DNA from: JBCDCU01 sp039180865
GTDB lineage: Bacteria; Pseudomonadota; Alphaproteobacteria; Rhizobiales; JACESI01
Reading direction: 5' to 3'
DNA: 8,579 nt
Assembly: GCA_039180865.1 (NCBI GenBank)
Contig: JBCDCZ010000196.1
Coordinates: 1-8,579, forward strand
This document shows, piece after piece, positions 1-5,556 of the stretch. The notes beneath the pieces were generated by a model that had not been told where the DNA came from, searched no databases, and worked only from the letters and a program-made list of their open reading frames with translations. The position numbers and the translations under genes were made by a program. Within the stretch, counting starts at the first letter, position 1. Every line of letters starts with the position of its first letter.

Positions 1-4
1 CCTC
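1..4 (-). promoter_or_regulatory. Possible ribosome binding site for the next gene (aapP, off window)
   Basis: On the minus strand the bases just after the aapM stop read AGCTTGAGG up to the window edge. The GAGG at the edge is a Shine-Dalgarno-like sequence pointing out of the window. In aap operons the next gene is aapP, the ATPase subunit, so this may be its ribosome binding site. The start codon is not visible, so this rests on position and a four-base match. Confidence 0.3.
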
Positions 5-9
5 AAGCT

Positions 10-1368
10 TTAACTTCGGTGTCCGGTATCGAGTTTTCGTTCCATGTAGATCGAATATCGCGACATGCCGAAACAGAAGAACCAGTAGACAGTGGCGGCG
101 AACAGATATCCCGTCATGGCCTGAACGGGTGTTGCCCAGGTTGGATCGGAATAGCTCGACTGGATCTGACCCAGGAAGTCGAAGAGGCCGATCACGAGGA
201 CGAGCGTCGTGTCTTTGAAGAGACCGATGAAGGTGTTCACGATACCTGGAATGACGAGTTTCAGCGCTTGCGGCAGAATGATCTTCTGCATCATCTGCCA
301 ATAGCTCAAACCGAGCGCCATTGCGCCTTCATATTGACCCTTGGGAAGGGCCTGGATGCCGCCCCGGACGACCTCGGCCATATAGGCGGCTGAGAAGAGT
401 GCCACACCGATCAGAACGCGCAGAAGTTTGTCGAACTCAACGCCTTGCGGCAGGAAGAGCGGCAGCATGACCGACGACATGAAGAGAACGGTGATGAGCG
501 GAACGCCGCGCCAGAATTCAATGAAGATGACGCAAAGGAGTTTGACGACCGGCATATCGGAGCGTCGTCCAAGCGCTAGAAGAATACCGATCGGAAGCGA
601 TGCAACGATGCCGACGACAGCGATCACCAAGGTGACGAGAAGGCCACCCCAGACATCGGTCTCCACATGTTCGAAAGGCATTGGCGCAGCGATCACCATG
701 GAAACGATGGCGATCAGGCCCATGACGATCAGAACATTGCGGATATTCGGCCAGGGATCGGATTCCGTCCCTCGGGCAAGCACAAGTCCAATGCCGCAGA
801 ACACGATGGTGGTCAGGATCAGATCAACCCAATAGGCGAAGAAACCTTCCATTCCAGCAAACGATGCGAGGAAGAAAGATCCAAGCTCGATGTGGCCGCC
901 GGTCAAAAGGATGAAGGATGCGACCGGGAAAATTCCAAGCATGAAGACAAGAATTTCACGCTTGTAAGGAACGGACGGGATCAGGAGTGACGCAACGCCA
1001 ATCGCAAATGTCACAAAGACGATGTTAACGCGCCATAATTCTTCGAACGGGTAGCGACCGTAGATAAAGAGCTTCATATTGGCGCCGACATAGGGCCAAC
1101 AGGCACCGAACCAGTCGTTTGAGCGAACACCGCCCTGGTTCTCGGTTGCGCAGGCTTCCCTGCCCTCTCCCGACCATTGCGCGCTTGTGAAAGCAAAATC
1201 GAAGATAGACGGCAGCACGAGATAGAGTGCGTAGAGCGTGATCAACGTCATGATCGTGTCTGGCACGCTCGCAAAAAGGTTCTTCTTCAGCCAGTGGGCA
1301 ATTCCGCGTTCGCTTGCGGGCGCGGGGCGCGCCTCAAGCATTTGACTTCTGACAAATCCGCTCGACAT
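10..1368 (-). CDS. aapM: General L-amino acid ABC transporter permease AapM (long form)
   Basis: One of the two inner-membrane permeases of the broad-specificity L-amino acid uptake system (AapJQMP, related to BztABCD), which pairs with AapQ. The 452-residue protein has a cytoplasmic N-terminus, a first membrane segment near residues 38-56, and a Cys-containing periplasmic loop with GACWPY at 88-93. The HisM/HisQ-type permease core starts near 238. The EAA loop that docks the ATPase is visible as E347-G-A-M-A-L-G353 followed by ILPQ at 364-367. The end, MSRYSIYMERKLDTGH, is typical of AapM. Residues about 163-231 appear to be extra relative to the roughly 384-residue rhizobial AapM I remember, and include two hydrophobic segments. 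The ATG is preceded by AGGAGA (1374-1379) at 5-nt spacing. It starts 9 nt after the aapQ stop, so the two are cotranscribed. Confidence 0.93.
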   Translation of the reverse strand: MSSGFVRSQMLEARPAPASERGIAHWLKKNLFASVPDTIMTLITLYALYLVLPSIFDFAFTSAQWSGEGREACATENQGGVRSNDWFGACWPYVGANMKLFIYGRYPFEELWRVNIVFVTFAIGVASLLIPSVPYKREILVFMLGIFPVASFILLTGGHIELGSFFLASFAGMEGFFAYWVDLILTTIVFCGIGLVLARGTESDPWPNIRNVLIVMGLIAIVSMVIAAPMPFEHVETDVWGGLLVTLVIAVVGIVASLPIGILLALGRRSDMPVVKLLCVIFIEFWRGVPLITVLFMSSVMLPLFLPQGVEFDKLLRVLIGVALFSAAYMAEVVRGGIQALPKGQYEGAMALGLSYWQMMQKIILPQALKLVIPGIVNTFIGLFKDTTLVLVIGLFDFLGQIQSSYSDPTWATPVQAMTGYLFAATVYWFFCFGMSRYSIYMERKLDTGHRS

Positions 1369-1373
1369 GGCGC

Positions 1374-1379
1374 TCTCCT
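1374..1379 (-). promoter_or_regulatory. Ribosome binding site of aapM overlapping the aapQ stop
   Basis: On the minus strand AGGAGA lies 5 nt before the aapM ATG and shares bases with the TAG stop of aapQ. Ribosomes finishing aapQ therefore end on the aapM initiation region, which favours translational coupling. It also supports the chosen aapM start. Confidence 0.75.
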
Positions 1380-2592
1380 ACCGTTCGACCAACGCCATTC
1401 GCTTGTTGTACCAGTTCATTCCCCCTGACGTCAGCAGCGACAATGTGAGATAGGTCAACATGGTGATCATAATGATTTCGACTGCCCGGCCTGACTGATT
1501 GAGCGCAGTACCGGCAAAGATCGAGACGAGTTCCGGATAGGCAATCGCAACGGCCAGCGACGAATTCTTTGTCAGGTTCAAATACTGGTTCGTCAACGGC
1601 GGGATGATAACACGCAGCGCCTGCGGAATTATCACAAGGTTCAGCGTCGGGCCACGCCGCAAACCAAGGGCGGCGGCTGCTTCCGACTGGCCCTTATTGA
1701 TCGCAAGGATTCCCGCACGCACGGTTTCAGCGATAAAGGCTGATGTGTAGATCGTGAGCGCTGCAAGAAGGGCAATGAATTCCGGCACGACCGGAAGACC
1801 GCCGCGCGGACCAAAGTTACCAATTGTCGGGAACTGGAATGTGAGCGGCAGACCGGTGATGAGGAACACAAGCAGCGGAAAGCCGATAATGAGGCCAACA
1901 GACGTCCAGAATACCGGGAATTGCTGCCCTGTCGTCATTTGACGCTTCTTGGCCCAGGACGATATGACGAATGATCCGACAAGACCAATCAGGAAGGCAG
2001 CTCCAGTCAGCCACAAAAGGTCGCCAGCGATCGGCAAAGGTGCGATCCATCCGCCGACACTCAAATAACCGAGGGCACCGCCGAGACCTTCGCCGAGCGG
2101 TTCGCGCTTTGATGGCAGAAGACGCAGAACGCCGAAGTAAAAAATGAAGATCCACAACAGAAGTGGAATGTTGCGCATGAATTCGACGTACCAATAGGCA
2201 AACCTTGATACGAGCCAATTATGCGACAGGCGTGCAACGCCCATAATGAAACCGAGAATGGTCGCGAGAATGATGCCGATCACCGCTACGAGGAGCGTGT
2301 TCAAAAGGCCGACCATATAAACGCGCCAGAACGATGAGGCGCGGCTGTATTCAATAAGAGCGACATTGACGTCAAACCCGGACGCATTGTCCATGAAGCC
2401 AAAGCCAAAATCCTTGCCCTGCGCGCTCAGATTGGCAGCGGTATTCGATATCAGGGACCAGACAGCATACGCGAATATGCCGATCACAACCGCCTGGATC
2501 GCGTAGCTTCGAATCTTCGGATCATTGAAGAACGCGACTTTTGTATCTTGATCTTGGCCGCCTGCACCGGCGCGCTCAACATCTATTGCCAT
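1378..2592 (-). CDS. aapQ: General L-amino acid ABC transporter permease AapQ
   Basis: Inner-membrane permease partner of AapM. The 404 residues match the length usual for AapQ (about 400). A hydrophobic first segment lies near 31-48, followed by a periplasmic loop. The HisMQ permease signature begins with the segment around 93-118 (VGLLNTLLVAVIG...) and includes RNIPLLLWIFIFYFG at 140-154. A long central insert with extra membrane segments (about 187-250), normal for this subfamily, precedes the EAA loop. That loop reads E304-A-A-A-A-L-G310 with IIPQ at 321-324 and contacts the AapP ATPase. The start is the ATG after a G-rich run (GGGGGG, about 11 nt upstream), a weak ribosome site, so expression may depend on cotranscription with aapJ. 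A stem-loop separates it from aapJ, 96 nt upstream. The N-terminal tail is polar (GGQDQD) and cytoplasmic. Confidence 0.94.
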   Translation of the reverse strand: MAIDVERAGAGGQDQDTKVAFFNDPKIRSYAIQAVVIGIFAYAVWSLISNTAANLSAQGKDFGFGFMDNASGFDVNVALIEYSRASSFWRVYMVGLLNTLLVAVIGIILATILGFIMGVARLSHNWLVSRFAYWYVEFMRNIPLLLWIFIFYFGVLRLLPSKREPLGEGLGGALGYLSVGGWIAPLPIAGDLLWLTGAAFLIGLVGSFVISSWAKKRQMTTGQQFPVFWTSVGLIIGFPLLVFLITGLPLTFQFPTIGNFGPRGGLPVVPEFIALLAALTIYTSAFIAETVRAGILAINKGQSEAAAALGLRRGPTLNLVIIPQALRVIIPPLTNQYLNLTKNSSLAVAIAYPELVSIFAGTALNQSGRAVEIIMITMLTYLTLSLLTSGGMNWYNKRMALVER

Positions 2593-2634
2593 GGCGTTTC
2601 AAGCCCCCCAGTCACACCCACAACAAGTGCGGTC

Positions 2635-2676
2635 TTAAGAGGTTCCGGCCCTGAGGCCGGAACCGGTTGTTCTTAA
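2635..2676 (-). terminator. Stem-loop between aapJ and aapQ (attenuator or mRNA-stabilising hairpin)
   Basis: A perfect 10-bp inverted repeat has GGTTCCGGCC at 2641-2650 and GGCCGGAACC at 2655-2664, with a 4-nt loop. Outer arms TTAAGA (2635-2640) and TCTTAA (2671-2676) can extend the stem across a 6-nt one-sided bulge. In the aapJ transcript the hairpin forms soon after the stop codon. No long U-run follows, only CUCUUAAG, so it looks more like a partial terminator or a 3'-end stabiliser than a full stop. Such hairpins after binding-protein genes are a known way to make the binding protein in excess of the permeases. Confidence 0.75.
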
Positions 2677-2688
2677 ACGGCGAACCGC

Positions 2689-3705
2689 TTAGCGGATCGG
2701 TGCCGCGTAAAGGATACCACCTTTTGACCACAGGGCGTTTACGCCGCGTGAGATCGCAAGTGGTGTATCCGGGCCAACGGTTGCGTCGAATGACTCACCG
2801 TAGTTGCCGACCTGCTTGACGACATTTGCCGCCCAGTCGTTCGGAATACCCATTTCCTCGCCGAAGTTGCCTTCAACACCGAGGAGACGCTTGATTGCCG
2901 GGTTTTCAGACGATTTCATCTGGTCAACATTTGCAGACGTTACGCCGAGCTCTTCAGCGTTGATCATCGCGTTCAGCGTCCAGCGGACGATGTTGAACCA
3001 CTGGTCGTCGCCCTGACGGACAACCGGGCCAAGCGGCTCTTTTGAGATGATTTCAGGAAGAACGACGTGGTCGTTAGGGTTCGTCAACTTCAGGCGGTTT
3101 GCGTAAAGACCGGATTGGTCCGTCGTGTAGACGTCGCAACGGCCTGAGTCGTAGGCAGCAACCACCTCATCGGCTTTTTCAAAAGCGACGAGTTCGAATT
3201 CCATGTTGTTTGCTGTGAAGTAGTCGGTGACGTTGAGCTCAGTCGTCGTACCGGTGTTGGTGCAGATTGATGCGCCGGACAGTTCAAGTGCTGAACCCAC
3301 TCCAAGATCCTTACGAACCATGAAGCCCTGGCCGTCATAATAGTTGACGCCAGCGAAGTTCAGACCAAGCTGCGTGTCACGTGTTGCCGTCCAGGTGGTG
3401 TTGCGTGAAAGAACGTCAATCTCACCTGATGAAAGCGCCGTGAAGCGTTCCTTAGCGGACAACGGAGTGAACTTGACAGCGGTCGCGTCACCGAAAACGG
3501 CTGCAGCAACGCCGCGGCAAAGGTCAACGTCGATACCGGTCCAGTTACCCTGATCGTCAGGTTGTGAGAAGCCCGGCAGACCCTGGCTCACGCCACACTG
3601 GACGAAGCCTTTTGCCTTTACGTCGTCGAGCGTTGCAGCAGATGCGCCGAATGCGGTCATCGCGACACTTGCACCGAAGATCGCAGATAGAAGTTTTGCT
3701 TTCAT
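2689..3705 (-). CDS. aapJ: General L-amino acid ABC transporter substrate-binding protein AapJ
   Basis: Periplasmic binding protein that captures L-amino acids and delivers them to AapQM. The 338 residues start with a classic Sec signal peptide (MKAKLL, hydrophobic core 5-20, ASA-A near 21-24), giving a mature protein from about residue 24. The family 3 solute-binding signature is seen as GIDVDLCRGVAAAVFG at 57-72. ALSSGEIDVLSRNTTWT at 90-106 lines the ligand site in this family. Cys37, 63, 148 and 190 could form two disulfides in the periplasm. The length fits AapJ/BztA (about 340). The ATG has AAAGGG (3715-3720) and GAGGA (3721-3725) upstream. It is the first gene of the operon and diverges from metC. 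A hairpin follows its stop codon. Confidence 0.96.
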   Translation of the reverse strand: MKAKLLSAIFGASVAMTAFGASAATLDDVKAKGFVQCGVSQGLPGFSQPDDQGNWTGIDVDLCRGVAAAVFGDATAVKFTPLSAKERFTALSSGEIDVLSRNTTWTATRDTQLGLNFAGVNYYDGQGFMVRKDLGVGSALELSGASICTNTGTTTELNVTDYFTANNMEFELVAFEKADEVVAAYDSGRCDVYTTDQSGLYANRLKLTNPNDHVVLPEIISKEPLGPVVRQGDDQWFNIVRWTLNAMINAEELGVTSANVDQMKSSENPAIKRLLGVEGNFGEEMGIPNDWAANVVKQVGNYGESFDATVGPDTPLAISRGVNALWSKGGILYAAPIR

Positions 3706-3714
3706 GTAAAGCGG

Positions 3715-3725
3715 CCCTTTTCCTC
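3715..3725 (-). promoter_or_regulatory. Ribosome binding site region of aapJ
   Basis: On the minus strand GAGGAAAAGGG lies upstream of the aapJ ATG. AAAGGG is 9 nt from the start, a normal spacing. The further GAGGA could act as a standby site. It supports the start just before the signal peptide. Confidence 0.6.
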
Positions 3726-3814
3726 TTTAAAGTCACAAGCCACAAAATCGCCCGTGCGAAAGTGCATCCCTCTCGGAATGTTCTATCGACCGGCGTTTGT
3801 GACCCATCTCCCTC

Positions 3815-3861
3815 ACCTGTTCCAGCCCTATATCCACATGAGCTATTACACGAACAGGTTC
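3815..3861. promoter_or_regulatory. Spaced inverted repeat, candidate operator in the aapJ-metC intergenic region
   Basis: ACCTGTTC at 3815-3822 and GAACAGGT at 3852-3859 are exact reverse complements, 29 nt apart (37 bp centre to centre). The second arm extends into its own small palindrome, GAAC-AG-GTTC (3852-3861). The pair lies upstream of both divergent genes, between the possible aapJ promoter and the aapJ start. It could be a regulator site or chance, and I cannot assign a regulator. Confidence 0.35.
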
Positions 3862-3873
3862 ATTACGGGCGCC

Positions 3874-3902
3874 ATCGAAATCCATAATTCTTTTCGGGTC
3901 AA
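3874..3902 (-). promoter_or_regulatory. Possible sigma-70-type promoter for aapJ
   Basis: On the minus strand CTTGACC gives a strong rhizobial-type -35 (TTGACC, 3897-3902). Seventeen nt later the -10 position reads TTCGAT (3874-3879), a poor match to TATAAT. This would give a leader of roughly 160 nt before aapJ. The good -35 and weak -10 suggest either a regulated promoter or a chance match. Confidence 0.3.
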
Positions 3903-3903
3903 G

Positions 3904-3909
3904 TATAAT
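3904..3909 (+). promoter_or_regulatory. Possible -10 element of the metC promoter
   Basis: A perfect TATAAT lies about 95 nt upstream of the metC ATG on the plus strand. No good -35 sits 16-18 nt upstream (the region reads TCCATA), so an activator would be needed if it is used. It abuts the candidate minus-strand -35 of aapJ. Confidence 0.3.
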
Positions 3910-3940
3910 CCGCAAACAAATCGGTCAGCGCCCATTGATT

Positions 3941-3970
3941 AGGCAAAATTCTTCAGATAGGGCAAAGTTC
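3941..3970 (+). repeat. Direct repeat upstream of metC, candidate operator
   Basis: AGGCAAAATTC (3941-3951) is followed by GGGCAAAGTTC (3960-3970), an 11-bp repeat with two purine changes and a 19-bp period. That is nearly two helical turns, so a regulator could bind both on one face of the DNA. It lies between the TATAAT and the metC ribosome site, where a repressor or RNA-level control element would act. No known binding site was recognised. Confidence 0.3.
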
Positions 3971-4002
3971 CCGCCGTCCTGCACAAGAAAGGTCTTCAGG
4001 AA

Positions 4003-5202
4003 ATGACAAATAAGGTTAAGAAACCAAAGGACTATTTGCCGGAAACATTTCTGGTACACGGCGGACGTACAAAAGACCTTACCGGACAATTCGTCTCACC
4101 GCCGGTTGTGCGGGCCTCCACGGTGCTCTTCGACAATGTCGATCAGATGATGGGACGCGAAGCGGCGCGATTCAGTTATGGGCTTACCAATACACCGACC
4201 ATTGAGGCGCTAACATCGGCAATCAACGATCTTGAAGATGCGAGCGGCACTGTCCTGGTGCCGTCCGGGCTAGCCGCTGTAACAGTTGCCCTTCTTTCGG
4301 CATTGAAAGCGGGTGATCAGGTCCTTATTCCAGACAATGTATACGGCCCGAGCCGACGCTTTTCGAGTGAGACGCTTGTCGATTTCGGAATCGAAGTGAC
4401 CTATTACGACCCACTCGCCGGTGCGGGCATCCGTTCCTACTTCAAGGATAATATTGCCGGGATCCTGGTGGAGCCTCCCGGTTCGCACACATTTGAAATG
4501 CCGGATATCAAGGCGATCCTTGCGGCGGCAAAAGAGGTTGATGCGATTACACTTGTCGACAACACCTGGGCATCGCCGCTTTTCTATAAGCCGATCCCCA
4601 ACGGTTTCGACTATTCAATCCAGGCTGGAACGAAATATCTGGCCGGACATTCCGACGCGTTGATCGGGTCTATTTCCGCCAATGAGGCGCACTGGCCAAA
4701 GCTGAAACGCACACATCGCAATCTCGGCGTTCAGGCAGGGACGGAAGAAATCTATCTCACCCTGCGCGGTATGCGGACAATGGCCGTTAGAATGGAGCGG
4801 CAGGAGAAAAGCGCGCTCGAAATTGCCAAATGGCTCCAAAAGCAGCCGGAAGTCGCGCGCGTTCTGCATCCTGCTCTACCGGAAGATCCGGGTCACGCAA
4901 TCTGGAAAGACACGATGGGCCGGTCGAGCGGGCTCTTCGGCCTTATCCTCAACGGTGCATCGCATGATGGGGCCGCGGCCATGCTGAACCATCTGGAACT
5001 CTTCGGCCTTGGGTATTCCTGGGGCGGTTTTGAAAGCCTCGCGGTCCTGAGCCAGATCGATCATATCCGCTCGGCGACCCAGTGGCAGCCGGAAGGCCCC
5101 CTCATCCGGCTTTCCATCGGGCTCGAACACCCGGATGATTTGATGGCGGATCTTAGAGCCGGACTTGACCAGATCGCACGCTATCAGGATCAGGTTGCCT
5201 GA
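4003..5202 (+). CDS. metC: Cystathionine beta-lyase, PLP-dependent (MetC)
   Basis: Cytoplasmic enzyme that splits L-cystathionine to homocysteine, pyruvate and ammonia, the step before methionine synthesis. The 399 residues are full length for the Cys/Met-metabolism PLP family. Visible landmarks are PSGLAA at 87-92 (cofactor phosphate loop), Tyr114 in DNVYGP (stacks on the PLP ring in this fold), and Asp186 in LVDNTWASPLF (pairs with the PLP nitrogen). The Schiff-base Lys211 is in QAGTKYLAGHSD. A C-terminal IRLSIGLEHPDDL at about 374-386 carries the Arg that binds substrate carboxylate. The usual Y-x-R motif reads Y59-G-L61, a variant I associate with one proteobacterial MetC branch. AAGAAAGG (3985-3992) lies 10 nt before the ATG. 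A cystathionine gamma-lyase or gamma-synthase activity cannot be excluded, but the sequence favours beta-lyase. It diverges from aapJ and converges on the lipid-modification operon. Confidence 0.93.
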   Translation: MTNKVKKPKDYLPETFLVHGGRTKDLTGQFVSPPVVRASTVLFDNVDQMMGREAARFSYGLTNTPTIEALTSAINDLEDASGTVLVPSGLAAVTVALLSALKAGDQVLIPDNVYGPSRRFSSETLVDFGIEVTYYDPLAGAGIRSYFKDNIAGILVEPPGSHTFEMPDIKAILAAAKEVDAITLVDNTWASPLFYKPIPNGFDYSIQAGTKYLAGHSDALIGSISANEAHWPKLKRTHRNLGVQAGTEEIYLTLRGMRTMAVRMERQEKSALEIAKWLQKQPEVARVLHPALPEDPGHAIWKDTMGRSSGLFGLILNGASHDGAAAMLNHLELFGLGYSWGGFESLAVLSQIDHIRSATQWQPEGPLIRLSIGLEHPDDLMADLRAGLDQIARYQDQVA

Positions 5203-5223
5203 AGCGCATTGATTTAAGAGACA

Positions 5224-5556
5224 TCAGCCCGGCTGTTTGTCGGGCGCGCCTTCGCGCTTCTTTTCCTTAAAGATCAGCCAGAGATTGCGGAAATAGATGA
5301 TGAGCCCAAGGCTTTGGCCTGCGATAAAGACCGGATCCTGGCGGCTGATTGCATAAATCAGAAGAAGCGTTCCCCCGCCAACGGAAAAAAACCAGAAGGC
5401 TACAGGGACGATTGATTTACCGACCCGTTCGCTTGCTATCCATTGAACGAGAAAGCGCATCATGAAAAGAAACTGCGCGACGAAGCCCAGGACGATCCAG
5501 CCGCTGAATTGTTCAACGAAGACTGCGTGGAACCAGGCAAGGATTGCTTCAATCAT
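5224..5556 (-). CDS. LAB_N-domain small membrane protein
   Basis: A 110-residue protein made almost entirely of the 'lipid A biosynthesis N-terminal' (LAB_N) domain. Three hydrophobic segments are visible at about 16-38, 50-70 and 76-96. The family pattern is RFLVQW (34-39), ASERVGKSIVPVAFW (41-55), and GQSLGLIIYFRNLW (80-93), followed by a basic cytoplasmic tail. The domain is named for its fusion to LpxB in some bacteria, but it lacks any glycosyltransferase catalytic part, so this is not LpxB. LAB_N is grouped, as I recall, with the MtN3/PQ-loop three-helix half-transporters. It starts inside the stop codon of the GT2 gene (ATGA overlap) and is last in the operon. I infer a helper or translocator role for the GT2 product. 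The exact function is unknown. Confidence 0.85.
   Translation of the reverse strand: MIEAILAWFHAVFVEQFSGWIVLGFVAQFLFMMRFLVQWIASERVGKSIVPVAFWFFSVGGGTLLLIYAISRQDPVFIAGQSLGLIIYFRNLWLIFKEKKREGAPDKQPG
5244..5268 (+). terminator. Possible rho-independent terminator of metC inside the convergent gene
   Basis: On the plus strand GCGCG (5244-5248), loop CCTT and CGCGC (5253-5257), with two further G-T pairs possible, are followed by TTCTTTTCCTT (5258-5268). This lies about 40 nt after the metC stop and within the last codons of the LAB_N gene on the other strand. The stem is short, so confidence is modest. Confidence 0.4.

Noticed and set aside
3706..3800. Sigma-54 promoter for aapJ
   Set aside because: Nitrogen control of aap operons made it worth checking, but no GG-N10-GC arrangement with TGGCAC/TTGCA character was found in the leader near aapJ.
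3733..3915. 60-codon minus-strand open frame upstream of aapJ, a possible leader peptide
   Set aside because: No ribosome site precedes its start, it overlaps the candidate promoter, and the composition looks non-coding. A leader peptide would normally be shorter and show runs of the regulated amino acid.
3754..3942. 62-codon plus-strand open frame in the aapJ-metC gap
   Set aside because: GTG start without a Shine-Dalgarno sequence, no recognisable features, and it runs through the promoter-like elements.
5227..5245. GCCCG/CGGGC inverted repeat with 9-nt loop at the end of the LAB_N gene
   Set aside because: Only 5 bp, inside coding sequence and not followed by a T-run on either strand; the neighbouring hairpin at 5244-5268 is the better terminator candidate.
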